Shown: positions 1-11,554, counted from the first letter of the stretch. The stretch is DNA of 64,000 nt from Bactericera cockerelli (GCA_024516035.1 CM044962.1:5632608-5696607), one strand, 5' to 3'. Numbers and translations are program-made. The notes: generated by a model from the sequence alone, not told the origin.

Positions 1-555
1 AACATTAGACGACTAATATTTCGCATTGTTGTATATGGTCTTCGCACAATTGTGCTGGTAAGTTTGCTAGTGATCTACTTGGATTTAATTTTCTTTGAGC
101 AAATCGAATCCAAGTAAATAGATTTTGCACACTTTTCTTTGATTAACTTTTTTCTAAAATTAATTTTATATGTACATGATCTAGTGAATACTACATAGTA
201 AATAAATTCCATGTGCGTTCTAATGGTGTTTCCTTGCTGCGGCTCTATGGATAATTGTTCATCTCTCACGTGATTTCCACTACAGTGAGGGATTATTCAT
301 TTAGTGTTAATATTGAATTTCGTGTGATCGATCTAGTTCTGTCTTCGTAGCAATTTGTCTGTCCTCACTCTTAAAGTCTCTAGTTATCCAAATTTTAAAG
401 GACGCTAATGAGTCAACCTAAATTGAAAAAAATAATTAAATGTTTCAAAACTAAAAAAGCTATTACCGGTTAAAAAAATCACCTTGCTAAAGTTGTAAGG
501 GTGAATTTTGTTTTTAAGAAGTCACATAGGAAATCTATGATAATGTAATACTATC
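1..555. other. AT-rich stretch, nothing recognised
   Basis: I see no gene, RNA, inverted repeat or repeat family member here. The open frames are short and show no protein motif. Confidence 0.5.
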
Positions 556-760
556 TGTCCCGGTAGATTAGTGGTTAAGGCGGCACTCTGTGAATCCAGA
601 GTTTCCAGAGGTCGCGAGTTCGAAACCCAGCCGGGACATGACAAGTTATCCTCCCATTTGGGATTTTTATCACATAATACTACGTCTTGAGTTTACTGCT
701 GGAATAATGGGACTTTAATAGTCCTTATCGGGCAGTATAAGTAAGGCGATATTATTATTA
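556..760 (+). mobile_element. SINE-A, tRNA-derived SINE
   Basis: It starts with a tRNA-like head (TGTCCCGGTAG..., box A-like TTAGTGGTTAAGG, box B GAGTTCGAAACCC, closing CCGGGACA). An unrelated body follows, containing a small hairpin GGACTTTAATAGTCC, and it ends in GGCGATATTATTATTA. The same ~200-base unit recurs at least nine more times in the window on both strands. A pol III-type head, a shared body and a simple ATT tail define a SINE mobilised by a LINE. Confidence 0.9.
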
Positions 761-1023
761 GGTGTACCGATGATTGCAATCGGATTTGATGACTCAATAG
801 TGTCGGTTTCAGTTTGGAGAGCTATATTGATCACTCTTTTATTAATTTATCTTTTCGGTAAAAATTTACGATTCAAATTATTCCATTGCATCATTGTGTC
901 GATAATATTTCAAAAGCATGAATTACAATAGTTTTTTAGGGCGCTTGTCTAGGGAATTGATAATATCTGATTCAAGGATTAATCCACACATGACTATATT
1001 ATATGAAAACGTTTTCCTAACAG

Positions 1024-1372
1024 TATGAGTACAATAAAATCAGGCGGTACAAAAGTAGATAAGCATAATTCAATGCGTGTCTTGAAAAACCATTTATGTT
1101 ACAAATTTTGGAAATCACTTGAAAATAAGGATGTCAGAGGGGTCTAGAATACATAGCTTGAACAACAAAAAAATCAGAAAAATGTTTAAAAAACGATTTC
1201 TTAAAAACACTTTTCCAAAATAAAAAGTTTTGGAGCTATGTATGTATTCTAAACACCTCTCAGATCATTTTTTGCAATTGAAAACGGTTTCTAAAATTTG
1301 TAACATAGAATACATAGATCGTTTTTCGAGGCACGCATTCAATTATTTATTATACCTTGTACTCTTGTGTCT
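1024..1372. mobile_element. Imperfect inverted-repeat MITE
   Basis: Two arms of about 150 bases are imperfect reverse complements: GAGTACAA...AATTCAATGCGTG on the left matches CACGCATTCAAT...TTGTACTC on the right. The arms include mirrored GTTACAAATTTT and GAATACATAG motifs. The element has no coding capacity. I could not define a target duplication, so the ends are approximate. Confidence 0.6.
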
Positions 1373-1750
1373 ATAGTTGAACATTCAGACCTTCCCAGTC
1401 TTCGGAAAATAGATTTTATTTAAATCAGATAAGTAGTATTCTAGTCTTTGCATGTATTCATGTTTGAAAGTGTTTGGCTTCTACTACGGCTGTGCGTAAA
1501 ACTTACATTTAAATCATTTGTATCAGACTACATAGCGTTTTATTGTCTTTATTGAATTGAATATTGTATAGCAACATAAGAATAGCGCATATTGAAAAAT
1601 GTGCATTTTCGGTTGCTCTGTTGACTTTATGTTGAACTACAAAAACCAATTATCTACTCAGCTGCTCATATCTGCTTACGCATGCGCTCTGTTACATATT
1701 GTTTACCTAGCGCTATTATCTTGTTTTCACGCGATCATAGAATTTTAGTT
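1373..1750. other. AT-rich stretch, nothing recognised
   Basis: No coding signature, tRNA-like head or repeat family member was found between the MITE and the next SINE fragment. Confidence 0.5.
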
Positions 1751-1751
1751 A

Positions 1752-1835
1752 AGAGCATTGTTTACTGACCCGGAGGTTCCGGGTTCGAATCCCGGCCTGA
1801 GCGGAAAATTCTGACCGATTCCGGGGCACAATACC
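1752..1835 (+). mobile_element. SINE-C fragment (tRNA-like head)
   Basis: The stretch GAGCATTGTTTACTGACCC, the box B-like GGGTTCGAATCCC and GAGCGGAAAATTCTGACCGA match the fuller copy at 4707-4880. The 5' part of the head is missing. Confidence 0.7.
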
Positions 1836-2660
1836 ATAAAAATAAAATGAAAAATATTGCGTTATGTAAAATAAAACGCCGATATAAAATAAGAGCAAAA
1901 AGATTGACGCCTCTCCTTCCTGATCTATTTTAGAACTCTGGTTTATGTTTTGCTGTGTGTGAAACGGCATATTAAGATATGGTAAGCCATATGAAGCTCA
2001 GCATGTAAAAAATCTTCAGAAGAAAGTGATGAATCGTGGCAGTAAGCCACTAGAACTCACTTTTCTTTTAGACCCATATTTACAAATTCAGGTTCACTTT
2101 ACAACGCCAACCACTAACAAAAACTATCCTTGCTCTTTATTCTAAAACTCTTGTATCCATGAGAACCCATCTTCTATATTTCTTTCTATGTATTCACTTT
2201 TTTCCTTATAGATTAAATTACCTCTAAGATTAAATTCATTTTGTTTTTATTTAAATCATAATATATTCATCGATAATATTATTAAAGTGTGTATTTCTCA
2301 ATAAGATAACGAAGAGATTGTTGAATTAATTTCTTTATTTTTTAAAGAAAACTAATATTGAAAATATTAATAAACATAAATTATAGTTGATTCATCCTTT
2401 TAGATTAAAAACTCTGAATCAATCAATCTGCTTCATCTGCCTAAACGATCAAAATTAACGAAAAGGTTTTGTTATGGAATTGTTGGTGTGATTCGCAAGA
2501 GTGTTTCTGTACAATACCATCCGTTCATTCAGCAACAGCTGTTCACCCAGTCAAACAATTTAGTCATTGCCACTGAGGGTTCTTCTTGATCTGTACTTAT
2601 CTTCGACTTCTTTTCTACTTGTTGAGATTTATTTCATTCTGAAAATACCTCTATAAATGG
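1836..2660. other. AT-rich stretch, nothing recognised
   Basis: Low-complexity A/T DNA with no frame of note and no family repeats that I could match. Confidence 0.45.
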
Positions 2661-2669
2661 TTATTTCGA

Positions 2670-2738
2670 AAAAATTATACCCAGTGGAGATTCGAACCCA
2701 GGTCACCGTGCGTGCAAGCCTACTCGGCCACGGTGGCT
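2670..2738 (-). mobile_element. tRNA-like SINE head fragment
   Basis: Read on the minus strand it begins CCACCGTGGCCGAGTAGG, has box B GGGTTCGAATCTCC and closes with CCACTGGG, like a tRNA-derived SINE head. No body is attached, so the family is unclear. It abuts a SINE-B copy in the opposite orientation. Confidence 0.55.
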
Positions 2739-2744
2739 ACTACA

Positions 2745-2963
2745 ACATGCACTGGTAGTCAAGTGGTTAACGCGCTAGTCTGGTAATCCAGGTAGCGTAG
2801 CGATCCGTTGGTTCGAATCCCACCCAGTGCATGAATTTTCCTCATTAATTTGAGCTTGAGACCACATACTAATAAGACTCTAACGGTTAGGTGGTAGAAA
2901 ATGCTTTGAGCATTAACCTCACCTGGTGGTAACCTTCCACTAAAGAGTGTTATTATTATTATT
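2745..2963 (+). mobile_element. SINE-B, tRNA-derived SINE
   Basis: The tRNA-like head (TGCACTGGTAGTCAAGTGG, box B GGTTCGAATCCC, closing CCCAGTGCA) is followed by a body that ends with a hairpin AATGC-TTTGA-GCATT, then AACCTCACC and a TTATTATT tail. Other copies are at 42125-42321 and 54908-55139 on + and 34795-34915 on -. The 3' hairpin resembles those of LINE-A and LINE-B. Confidence 0.9.
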
Positions 2964-3420
2964 CACTATATTCTTTAACCAAAAAGGCAATACAAAAAAG
3001 TACTCGCGGTTTATACTGCCACGCCAACACTAACAGTTCCCTACAACGCCTCTCTTTGAAAAAAAAAAGGTGTTTTAGAAATATACACTTCGTGCATTCA
3101 GTGTTGACAATACATTCCTTTAATCTTCTATTATAATTTTAAGTAAAATAAACTATATTGTAATGTTTATTTTATAGCGTTTTATTGAATTCATTTCACA
3201 TTGTTAAAATATTTCTTAGTAGTGATTTTTTCCCTCGATTTATTTGGCATTTTTAAGTTTTATTTAGTTGTATTTGCTCTTGTCTGTCCATTGATTGAAT
3301 AGTGGTGTTCTGGGATTCTATAATCTAGAGCTGTATATGAACCTCCCGAAAATTGAACCCCAATCTCACGCCAAGTCACACACGAGAAACTTATTTCAAT
3401 GTGTCATCGCATTATTCATA
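2964..3420. other. Intergenic DNA, nothing recognised
   Basis: AT-rich, no clear feature. Confidence 0.45.
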
Positions 3421-3422
3421 GT

Positions 3423-3630
3423 CTGTCCCGGTAGCTCAGTGGTAAAGGCGGCACTCTGTGAATCCAGATATTCCAGCGGTCGTGGGTTCGAAACCCAGCC
3501 GGGACATGACAAGTTATCCTCCCATTCGGGATTTTTACCACATAATAAAATGTCTTGGGCTTACTCCTGGAATAATGGGACTTTAATAGTCCTAATCGGG
3601 CAGTATAAATAAGGCGATATTATTATTATT
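3423..3630 (+). mobile_element. SINE-A copy
   Basis: Full-length copy with an intact box A-like GTAGCTCAGTGGTAAAGG, box B GGGTTCGAAACCC and the terminal GGCGATATTATTATTATT tail. Confidence 0.9.
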
Positions 3631-3867
3631 GGGCAACTGTCAGATCTCAAGCTCTCACTCTACTATTCAATGTGTATCCCTGATTGAAAAAAGACATTTC
3701 TATTTTCCAGTTCAATTTTCTGCTCCAACAACTTATCTCGAGATTAGTTTGATGCGATAATGTCCACATGAAGATCATTTCACTGACGAACTGTTAGCGT
3801 AATGGGACTTCCTGTCTCGAGCCGACAGTCTAAATAAAGCACTACTATACTAAACTATACTCATATT

Positions 3868-4152
3868 ATTCGAGTCCGGCTGGGTGAGGTTAATTTGAGT
3901 AGCTGGTTTGTGAGTTTCCAGCGAATGGAAGGTAAAACCCCCGTCGTGATGTCTAGAGAACACTTGTTTCCAAGCACGCGAGGTCCCCATTCTGGGTGCA
4001 CCTAGGCTATTAGCCCTTAAAGCTTCGTGTGCTCAGTCCTAAGATAAGCTTGGACTTGGAGTGTTTCAGGAGTGGAACTGACTTACTTTTTGCGTCTGTC
4101 GTGATGTGACCATGCAGTTGAAAGCGACATGAAATCCAATTAAAAAAAAAAA
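3868..4152 (+). mobile_element. 3' half of a 5S-rRNA-derived SINE, with internal insertion
   Basis: It carries the body and tail of the 5S-headed SINE: GGCTGGGTGAGGTTAAT, GTTTGTGAGTTTCCAGCGAA, GTAAAACCCCCGTCGTGAT, GTTGAAAGCGACATGAAA and a poly-A end. About 135 bases (roughly 3960-4090) interrupt it between two copies of CGTGATGT. The 5S head is absent. Confidence 0.7.
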
Positions 4153-4159
4153 AGTTTGA

Positions 4160-4700
4160 TTATAAGAATAGAATAGAATATACCTTGTTTATACTGCCGA
4201 GGTAAGACTGAAAAGTCCCTTTACTCCAGCAGTCAAACAGGTTTTATATGTTTTATAGGACCTGTTTCTGCTGGAGTATAAGATTTCTGTATTCAATTCT
4301 ATGATGACTACCTTTCTTAAGCTTTGAACATTATCGGGTTGAGCTTCTAATCTCCTGATAAGTTTTTGGTGAACGACAATGTATGGTTGATGGGAGAAGT
4401 AGGAGTTTTCCCCTCAGGCGTTGAATTATGTTGATCAGGAAAATGAGAACGAATATCAATATACCTATTTTCATGTGCTATCCAGTATAAACTGAATTCA
4501 TTTGTATAATAATAATAATAGAAAATCTTATAAGGGCAAAGTTTTATAAGTAAAGGTATTAAGCCCAAAACAATATTTTATTTAAATACACTTTCATAGA
4601 GAAAAAAGATCATAATTATATGAAACGTAATTGAAATGAGAGAAACAATTAAATTTATTCATTCAATTAAATTTATAGTTGTAAATCTATTAAAGTATTG
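4160..4700. other. AT-rich stretch, nothing recognised
   Basis: No supported feature. Short open frames are chance reads of A/T-rich DNA. Confidence 0.45.
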
Positions 4701-4706
4701 ATTGCC

Positions 4707-4880
4707 GACCTCCGTGGATCAGTGGTTGAGAGCATTGGTTGCTGACCCGGAGGTTGCGGGTTCGAATCCCAGCCGGAGCGGAAAATTCTGACCGAGTTTT
4801 TCGTTTCCGGAATGGCATGGATGTAAAGGTTGAATTGCTCTGAAGTATTGCGAAAGTGGTTCCAGGGCACAATTAGGTTT
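4707..4880 (+). mobile_element. SINE-C, tRNA-derived SINE
   Basis: The tRNA-like head GACCTCCGTGGATCAGTGG with box B GCGGGTTCGAATCCC closes with GGAGCGG. A ~90-base body (GAAAATTCTGACCGAG...) and a poly-A-like tail follow. Confidence 0.8.
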
Positions 4881-4885
4881 TAAAA

Positions 4886-5885
4886 AAAATTAAAGTATTG
4901 AGTACAAAGTTTCTGAGGAAATACTCTACTATGCTGATCAACCATACACCTTCTCAGGCGAAATGCCTATCTTCTCATACATTGCCTACCTACTGTGCTG
5001 CAAAAAAATGCGAACTTTGAATTTTTTCCAAAATAACTCCGTATGTTTCATTGACACACACTCTATCGTGTTTCAAAATTTGCACGAGTATTTGTTTTAT
5101 AAAAAAAAGAACCGTGTATATTCAATTAATCACTCAGAAGAACTTTTTTTAGGAGAGAAAATAAAACCTCTGTATTTTACTTCCCATAAATTTCTAATAT
5201 TAGAAATCGGAAGTAGTTATTTCTTCAGCCAAGCAAAACCTATGAAAATTTTGGAAACGAAGGAAACGATGTTCCCAATGAAAACAATGGAGTGATATGG
5301 AAAAATCTTACTTGGTCGGATTTTTTTTGTTAGTCAGTATATTTGTTACTCGCCATGCTGGTCAAAGTGGTCAAGCTCCTTTCGAGAAAAATTTCAACAG
5401 GAGTAACTTCTCGGGAGGGAATAGTTGGTTTGTCAAAGCTACGGAATTTACCAAGAGTTGAGATTTTTTCAGGTTTTTTTTTCCGTAAGACGCTTGAACA
5501 CTGTGATTGTCAGGTCGTTCGCGCCGATTCCTCTAGGTATTCATATTAATTAATGTGTAAAGGTTTTTTTTTTTTTAATTCAAATGAAGTTTCGATTATT
5601 GATTATACAATTTTAATTTATTTTTATTTTAACTTTTATTCTTAAAATTCATAGTTCAAATAATAATATTTTATTCGTACAAGAAATGATTCCATTCCGT
5701 CGTATCTCGATCTTCTCGCCTACGTTAAGGGTGGTTTGGTAAAACCCATTGCCAGGGTGATAAATCAGTTAAATACTACTGTTCATGTTTTGAACAATGG
5801 CATGATGAATGGCAATACTATTAGAATAAATCTTTGAGTATAATAGAATAAGCTTTGATCAATGACAAAAATGAAACAATTATAC
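4886..5885. other. AT-rich DNA with no supported gene
   Basis: There is a 110-codon open frame at 4963-5295, but it has biased A/T composition and no domain I can recognise. The segment GAAATCGGAAGTA near 5205 also occurs near 26033, which suggests repeat-derived DNA. Confidence 0.4.
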
Positions 5886-5887
5886 TA

Positions 5888-5995
5888 TAGTATATTATAC
5901 AATAGAAATTAAAAGAAGAAGAAAAAAAAAAAACCCATGTCCTAACTTAAGGGCGGGGTTATTGCCTATGGCAATCTCTTCCACCCAACCCTTAT
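5888..5995 (-). mobile_element. LINE-B 3' end
   Basis: On the minus strand it reads GGGTTGGGTGGAAGAG, a perfect hairpin ATTGCC-ATA-GGCAAT (5961-5975), then AACCCCGCCCTTAAG and an A/T-rich tail. Similar 3' ends lie at 17465-17672, 32347-32497, 33822-34078 and 35808-35970, all 5'-truncated, as expected of non-LTR retrotransposition. Confidence 0.75.
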
Positions 5996-6281
5996 CTCTT
6001 ACCGAAGACACCCTGTAGCTTTGACAAACAAGAACTCAAGAGCACTATCCCAGATTCGAGGCCATTAAGTTTTATTTCCATACTAAGTTATTTTCGTTAT
6101 CTTTTGTTTTGTTCTTAAATATGATTATTATACTCGAAAAGGAAACCATTTTATTATATTTAAAAAAAATCATTACTGTTGTTTTAAAAACGACGTCTTT
6201 CGTGTTTTGTGTGCTTTCTTTTCCCCAGTGTTCTCCCTCAGGTCTATTTTTGGTACTACGAAGACTTGGGGCCAAATTATG

Positions 6282-6690
6282 AAACTGGATTAGATTGAAC
6301 CACTGAGATCATATAACATAGAGGGAACCCGATATATCAAGATTTGCGTCCAAGAGGGACCATCAGCTGATTTCAAAATCAGTGCCGGAGTTGTAGTAAT
6401 TTTTCTCTCGCGAAAGAGTGGGTACCTAAACTACCTAATTCTTCTAAAATAATATTCTTACTTTATTCATACTTACCTATCAGTTAATTTTTTCTTTGCT
6501 TCCACTTTTACATTCCTTATTTTCTACTTATTATATGTAGTAATATAAGATTTGGTATCTGACGTAAAAATTAAGGATGTTTAGATACCCGCCACTACAT
6601 GAGGTAAACAAAAAATTCAAATAAATTGAACCAATCAGAAGCCGGGATTTGTTGGTTCAACTTGAGATAGGTAAGGTTCCCTCTATGTAG
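6282..6690. mobile_element. Degenerate MITE hosting foldback element 3
   Basis: ACATAGAGGGAACC near 6318 is mirrored by GGTTCCCTCTATGT near 6674. Related sequence (CTATGTTATATGATCTCAG) occurs at 11076-11100. The 3' part is interrupted by foldback element 3 at 6693. Confidence 0.45.
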
Positions 6691-6692
6691 TA

Positions 6693-7560
6693 TACAGGGT
6701 GGGCAAAAGTCTGGAAACCCCTGAATAACTTTCGAATGGCTTCTTCTGTAAATTTGAAATTTTGTACGGTAAACCGGGCTAATAAGACCTTCTTTTAGAG
6801 TGGGGTCGATTTTTGTTACCGGCCCCCATGTCTGGGCCAGGGGGGCCAACTTCATTTTTTTAAATACGAACCCCCACTTTGCGATACATTTTTGAAAAGG
6901 TCTTTAAATAAGAAATACATTGGTGCAAATCTTATTTTTTTAATATTAACTGTTTGCAAATGGCGTCCAACTTTGTATATGCAGTAAAGTCTGGAAACCC
7001 CTGAATATCTTTCGAAAGGGCTTTCTCAGTAAATTTAAAATTGTGTACGGTAATCCTTGGTAATTAGACCTTATATTAGAATGGGACCGATTTTTTTTTA
7101 CCGGCCCCCATGTCGGGGCCAGTGAGGCCAACTTCATCTTTTTAAATACGAAACCCCACCTTGCGATACATTTTTGGAAAGGTCTAATTACCCCGACTTA
7201 CCGTGCACTATTTTAAATTTACTGAGAAAGCCCTTTCAAAAGATATTCAGGGGTTTCCAGACTTTATTGCATACACAAAGTTGAACGCCATTTGCAAACA
7301 GTTAATATTAAAAAAAATAAAATTTGCACCAATGTATTTCTTATTTAAAGACCTTTCCAAAAATGTATCGCAAGATGGGGGTTTGTATTTAAAAAAATGA
7401 AGTTGGCCCCTTTGGCCCCGACATGGGGGCCGGTAACAAAAATCGACCCCCCTCTAAAAGAAGGTCTTATTAGCCCAGTTTACCTTACAAAATTTTAATT
7501 TTACCGTAGAAGCCATTCGAAAGTTATTCAGGGGTTTCCAGACTTTTGCCCCACCCTGTA
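6693..7560. mobile_element. Foldback element 3 (TA-flanked, TACAGGGTGG ends)
   Basis: The element begins TACAGGGTGGGCAAAAGTC, ends GACTTTTGCCCCACCCTGTA and is flanked by TA on both sides. The two halves are long reverse complements (about 370 bases each) around a centre near 7130. Inside each arm the block AAGTCTGGAAACCCCTGAAT is repeated (6707 and 6987). The TA target and TIR suggest a non-autonomous mariner/Tc1-type element. No transposase is present. Confidence 0.8.
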
Positions 7561-8280
7561 TATGGTAAAACAGAAAATAAATTCTGCGTTCGGTCCTGCG
7601 TTCGGTCGGCATAGGCCAAGTAGATAATATAAACCTACAATTTATACAGCCAGATATTTCATATCTCATTATTTTCATAATAATATATCGAAACCATTTA
7701 AAATTTTACCAATTGGCCAGTTTATTTTATATTCCAAGGAACATCAAATAGGTTATAAAATTCATACTAATCAAAAAAGTAGCAAAAACAAAATTTAACT
7801 GTCAATCAAAATTTATGGTAAAGAATTAATCATTCGATGAGAAGAAATACAGAATCACCTTCCATTAGAAGAAGAAACAAAGGACAATGGTTGATACATG
7901 GCGCGGTTCAATCCTTTCGGAAATGGTTCAAAACCACGATCAGGTATTTTTGTTTCGATTTTTTGACACCATTGGAGAAAACGCATCACTCACTTAAGCT
8001 GAGTACCTGGGTTTTACCAGGAATAGCCAGCATCAAAATATTTCCAATTAGAGTGGTCATCCACAAAGTCCGAACCTCAACAGTTGTTGTTTAACTTCAG
8101 TGATTTTGTGAAAACCATTTATTTAAATGTGGCATCAATGCCGTCTCGAATGGTGTTTCCGTTCATTTGCTAATTGCCAGATCTAGAATAGAGCTGTAAC
8201 TAGAACTAAAATAGCTTACTATTGAAGTTCTTCATGACATGCAGCGTTTCTGGCTTGAGAGTTTAACACGTATTAGAGTC
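7561..8280. other. Intergenic DNA, nothing recognised
   Basis: No repeat family member or coding signature could be supported. Confidence 0.4.
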
Positions 8281-8377
8281 GACTCTAATAAACTATGGGT
8301 AAAAACCTTATATTCGAAAAAGGTTTTCTAGTTTTTTTGTCGCCAATTTTAAAAAAAAAAATGTCTCGTTTAAATTC

Positions 8378-8407
8378 CACCTGTGAACCTCTACAGGTTC
8401 ACAGGTG
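8378..8407. repeat. Perfect 13-bp hairpin with 4-nt loop
   Basis: CACCTGTGAACCT is followed by CTAC and then its exact reverse complement. It sits directly upstream of a transposon-derived coding remnant. Confidence 0.8.
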
Positions 8408-8420
8408 TATCACATTCGTA

Positions 8421-8546
8421 GGAATCGAAATTAGAAACAAAGCATTTTCTAAATTTAGCACTACCAAATCCAAAGCGTTCCTAATGCAAAGACTGTCCAT
8501 TGCAATACAGCGCGGGAATACGGCTAGTGTGCTGGGCACACTTCCA
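8421..8546 (+). pseudogene. C-terminal remnant of a transposon-type ORF (QRGN motif)
   Basis: The 42-codon stretch reads through FLMQRLSIAIQRGNTASVLG. The same motif is at 48882-48950 in a separate copy (FLKQRISLCIQRGN). I recognise this as a C-terminal tail found in many repeat-borne ORFs of invertebrates, but I cannot name the element family with certainty. Upstream coding sequence is absent, so this is a fragment. It ends in a short open tail to 8585. Confidence 0.6.
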
Positions 8547-8589
8547 GTTTGTGCTATTATGGAAGATGTGTATTACTGTTGGTAAATGT

Positions 8590-9360
8590 ATTCTGATAAT
8601 TAATAAAATTTGTCTTAACTTTTACCGCAATGATTTTAAAAAAAATTAGAAACATAATATATTTTGGAACACAAATCGCATTTCCGAAATTTATTAGAAG
8701 GCTTACCAAACCTTCTTAGTGAGTAACATAATGTAATGTATAGATCAAGTTTGCTTTCTTTTTACTCATATTTCATATAAGTCACATCAAGATAAGAAAC
8801 AAAGCCACTCGTCAAAGTTATGAATGTCGTCGGAGAAATCTTGACCGAAACTTGCTGACTCGATCATAATTGTGACAGATGAAACAAAATGAGGATTGAA
8901 CAAAAACAGTATACGAGAGATTTTTTGTACTATCTTAGGATTCCTGATCCAATAAATCTCATGCATTTTTAGTTTAGTTTTCATTCAAAGCTTAAAGTCA
9001 CCATTTTACCTTTAATATGCCAATATAATCATTGTTCTATAACAAATGTAAGTATAAATATTTTTTATTCAGAAAATGGTTGACAATTATTATACCACTA
9101 GGAATTTACCAGAACAATAATGTCTGGCACAAAGAGTAGAGTTTAGTAAGAATTCTGAATCTTAGGGTTGTTGTTTAATGTTTATACCTACAATTTAATT
9201 TGAGATACAGAACTAATCGTATCAATTTAATTATACAAAGATTCTAAGCAAGGAATTAAATCCTAACCTAATTAAAACCAGAAAGTGACTAATAACAAAA
9301 AACTTTCAAATAAGTAAACATTAAAAAAAAGATACTTAAATCTTTATTCTTTACTCTTAC
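8590..9360. other. AT-rich DNA, nothing recognised
   Basis: No feature supported between the ORF remnant and the 39-bp minisatellite. Confidence 0.45.
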
Positions 9361-9363
9361 AGG

Positions 9364-10280
9364 TACTGTCTACAAAATTGTGAAGTATGAGAATCAAAAT
9401 TCCGGAGTCTACAAAATTATGAAGTATGAGAATCAAAACTCCGAAGTCTACAAAATTGTGAAGTATGAGAATCAAAATTCCGGAGTCTACAAAATTATGA
9501 AGTATGAGAATCAAAATTCTGAGTGTACAAAATTAAGTATGAGAATCAAAATTCTGAGTTTACAAAATTGTGAAGTATGAGAATCAAAATTCTGAGTGTA
9601 CAAAATTAAGTATGAGAATCAAAATTCTTGAGTCTACAAAATTGTGAAGTATGAGAATCAAAATTCCGGAGTCTACAAAATTGTGAAGTATGAGAGTCAA
9701 AATTCTCAGTCTACAAAATTGTGAAGTATGAGAATCAAAATTCTACAAAATTGTGAAGTATGACAGTCAAAATTCCGGAGTCTACAAAATTGTGATGTAT
9801 GAGAATCAAAATTCCGGAGTCTACATAATTGTGAAGTATGAGAGTCAAAATTCCGGAGTCTACAAAATTGTGAAGTATGAGAATCAAAATTCCGGAGTCT
9901 ACAAAATTGTGAAGTATGAAAATCAAAATTCCGGAGTCTACAAAATTGTGAAGTATGCGAATCAAAATTCCGGAGTCTACAAAATTGTGAAGTATGAGAG
10001 TCAAAATTCCGGTGTCTACAAAATTGTGAAGTATGAGAGTCAAAATTCCGGAGTCTACAAAATTGTGAAGTATGAGAGTCAAAATTCCGGAGTCTACAAA
10101 ATTGTGAAGTATGAGAGTCAAAATTGCGGAGTCTACAAAATTGTGAAGTATAAGAGTCAAAATTGCGGAGTCTACAAAATTGAGAAGTATGAAAATCAAA
10201 ATTCCGGAGTCTACAAAATTGTGAAATATAAAAGTCAAAATTCTGAAGTCAACAAAAATTTTAAGTATGAAAATCAAAAT
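9364..10280. repeat. 39-bp minisatellite
   Basis: About 24 tandem units, with a core of TACAAAATTGTGAAGTATGA followed by GAATCAAAATTCCGGAGTC. The period is 39 bases in the central and right part and shorter (33-36) in the left part, around 9500-9620. Because 39 is a multiple of 3 and the unit lacks stops, long frames are open on both strands. They are by-products of the repeat, not evidence of a gene. Confidence 0.95.
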
Positions 10281-10779
10281 TAAAGGTAAGTCTAGGCTAG
10301 TAAATAATCTTAAAACTATGATTTTAATTTTATGGTGACTTTTTAATCAAGCTTTTAAAAACAGAAACTGAAATTTTGCCATTTTATAATAATTATTGTG
10401 ATCAGGATTCCTAAGAATTGTAAGTGCAAAAACGTGTAATTGATAATGATGTGAAATTAAACAATAAATAAACTATTATTTTAACACTTTTGAACTTTCA
10501 AAGAGATTAATTATTTTTATGGAATTCATTCTCTCAAATACTTACCAAGACATAGAACACCAACAAAAAGCCCATAACTAGGGTGATATCAGTCTGAGAA
10601 CAGTTTTTTTTTAAGATGCAACTAATAGGATCGAAACCCTTTATCAGCATAGCTATAATTGGCCAATTCCTAAGGAGTAAGGGTACAGGCTTGAAACAGA
10701 GAAAAGGAAGTCTGAAGTCCTCACACTCCTCAATACTTCTCATAGTGGTTGATACCACATCAAAACATCCAGTTGAATC
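10281..10779. other. AT-rich DNA, nothing recognised
   Basis: No feature supported. Confidence 0.4.
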
Positions 10780-10787
10780 TTCTATAC

Positions 10788-11073
10788 CAGGGCTGCCCAA
10801 CCAGTCGATCGCGGAGTGATTTTGGGTCGATCACGTCCAGAGAGGTGAGATGGCTCGCATCTCACACAAGTGAAAATCCGAGATCTCCTTCCTTATGAGA
10901 ATTAAAAGGAGGTCTCGTTCGTGACTTCTTGAAACTTGAAATTTTGGTTGAATTCTTCATTAACCCATTCAAGCCCAGAATGAACATTGAATCTGTAAGG
11001 GGGGGGGGGTCGATCGCGTTGATTATCTGAGACTTTATAGTAGATCTTCTTCTGTAAAGGTTGGGCACCCCTG
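10788..11073. mobile_element. hAT-like non-autonomous element (diverged)
   Basis: Terminal repeats CAGGGCTGCCCAACC and GGTTGGGCACCCCTG bound 286 bases without a transposase. The subterminal block GATCGCGGAGTGATTTTGGG is shared with the element at 31689-32242. The flanking octamers TTCTATAC and CTCTATGT match at 5 of 8 positions, consistent with a decayed 8-bp duplication. Confidence 0.7.
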
Positions 11074-11075
11074 CT

Positions 11076-11180
11076 CTATGTTATATGATCTCAGTGGATT
11101 AAACTAAGTGAACATTATCCCATAAAACGTCCTCTAGTGAGAATTTCAACCAATCGCAGAGCACTATAGCCCGAGTTAGG
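11076..11180. mobile_element. MITE half (CTCTAGTGGGAATTTCAACCAATCACAG family)
   Basis: CCTCTAGTGAGAATTTCAACC and neighbours match the copies at 44222-44365 and 45028-45171. Only about half is present here. Confidence 0.5.
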
Positions 11181-11554
11181 TGATAGTGTCCTCTTCAAGC
11201 GGTTTTTTTTTTTTTTTTTTTTTGAACTGAAATTCACTTTTTTTTTGACCGGACCAAAAAATCCTGACCGGAGTGGACCGGCCCGTTCGTTCTGTCATGT
11301 TCGGTAAGAAGAAGAAGAAGAAGTTTTTTTATTCTTCAAATTTTGGTTGACCACAGCTGACCGTTCGGTCTTGTTCAGGCTTTTCGTTCAATTAAAAAAA
11401 ACCGCTCATACATTAATCTCTGTTACATAATTCAGCCCTAAGTGAAGCGTTTGTTGGGTTGGTAAAAATAAATAATAAAAAAGTCGTAGGATAAACAGAG
11501 TATTGTACTATATTATGTTCTGGTGAAGAGAACAGTTGCTAATACAGAATACTA

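Noticed and set aside
9364..10280. Direct repeats that could suggest a CRISPR array
   Set aside because: Units are contiguous without unique spacers, and the DNA is eukaryotic. It is a minisatellite.
9735..10283. 176- and 180-codon frames on opposite strands
   Set aside because: They follow directly from a 39-base repeat lacking stops; there is no start context, no domain and no flanking gene structure.
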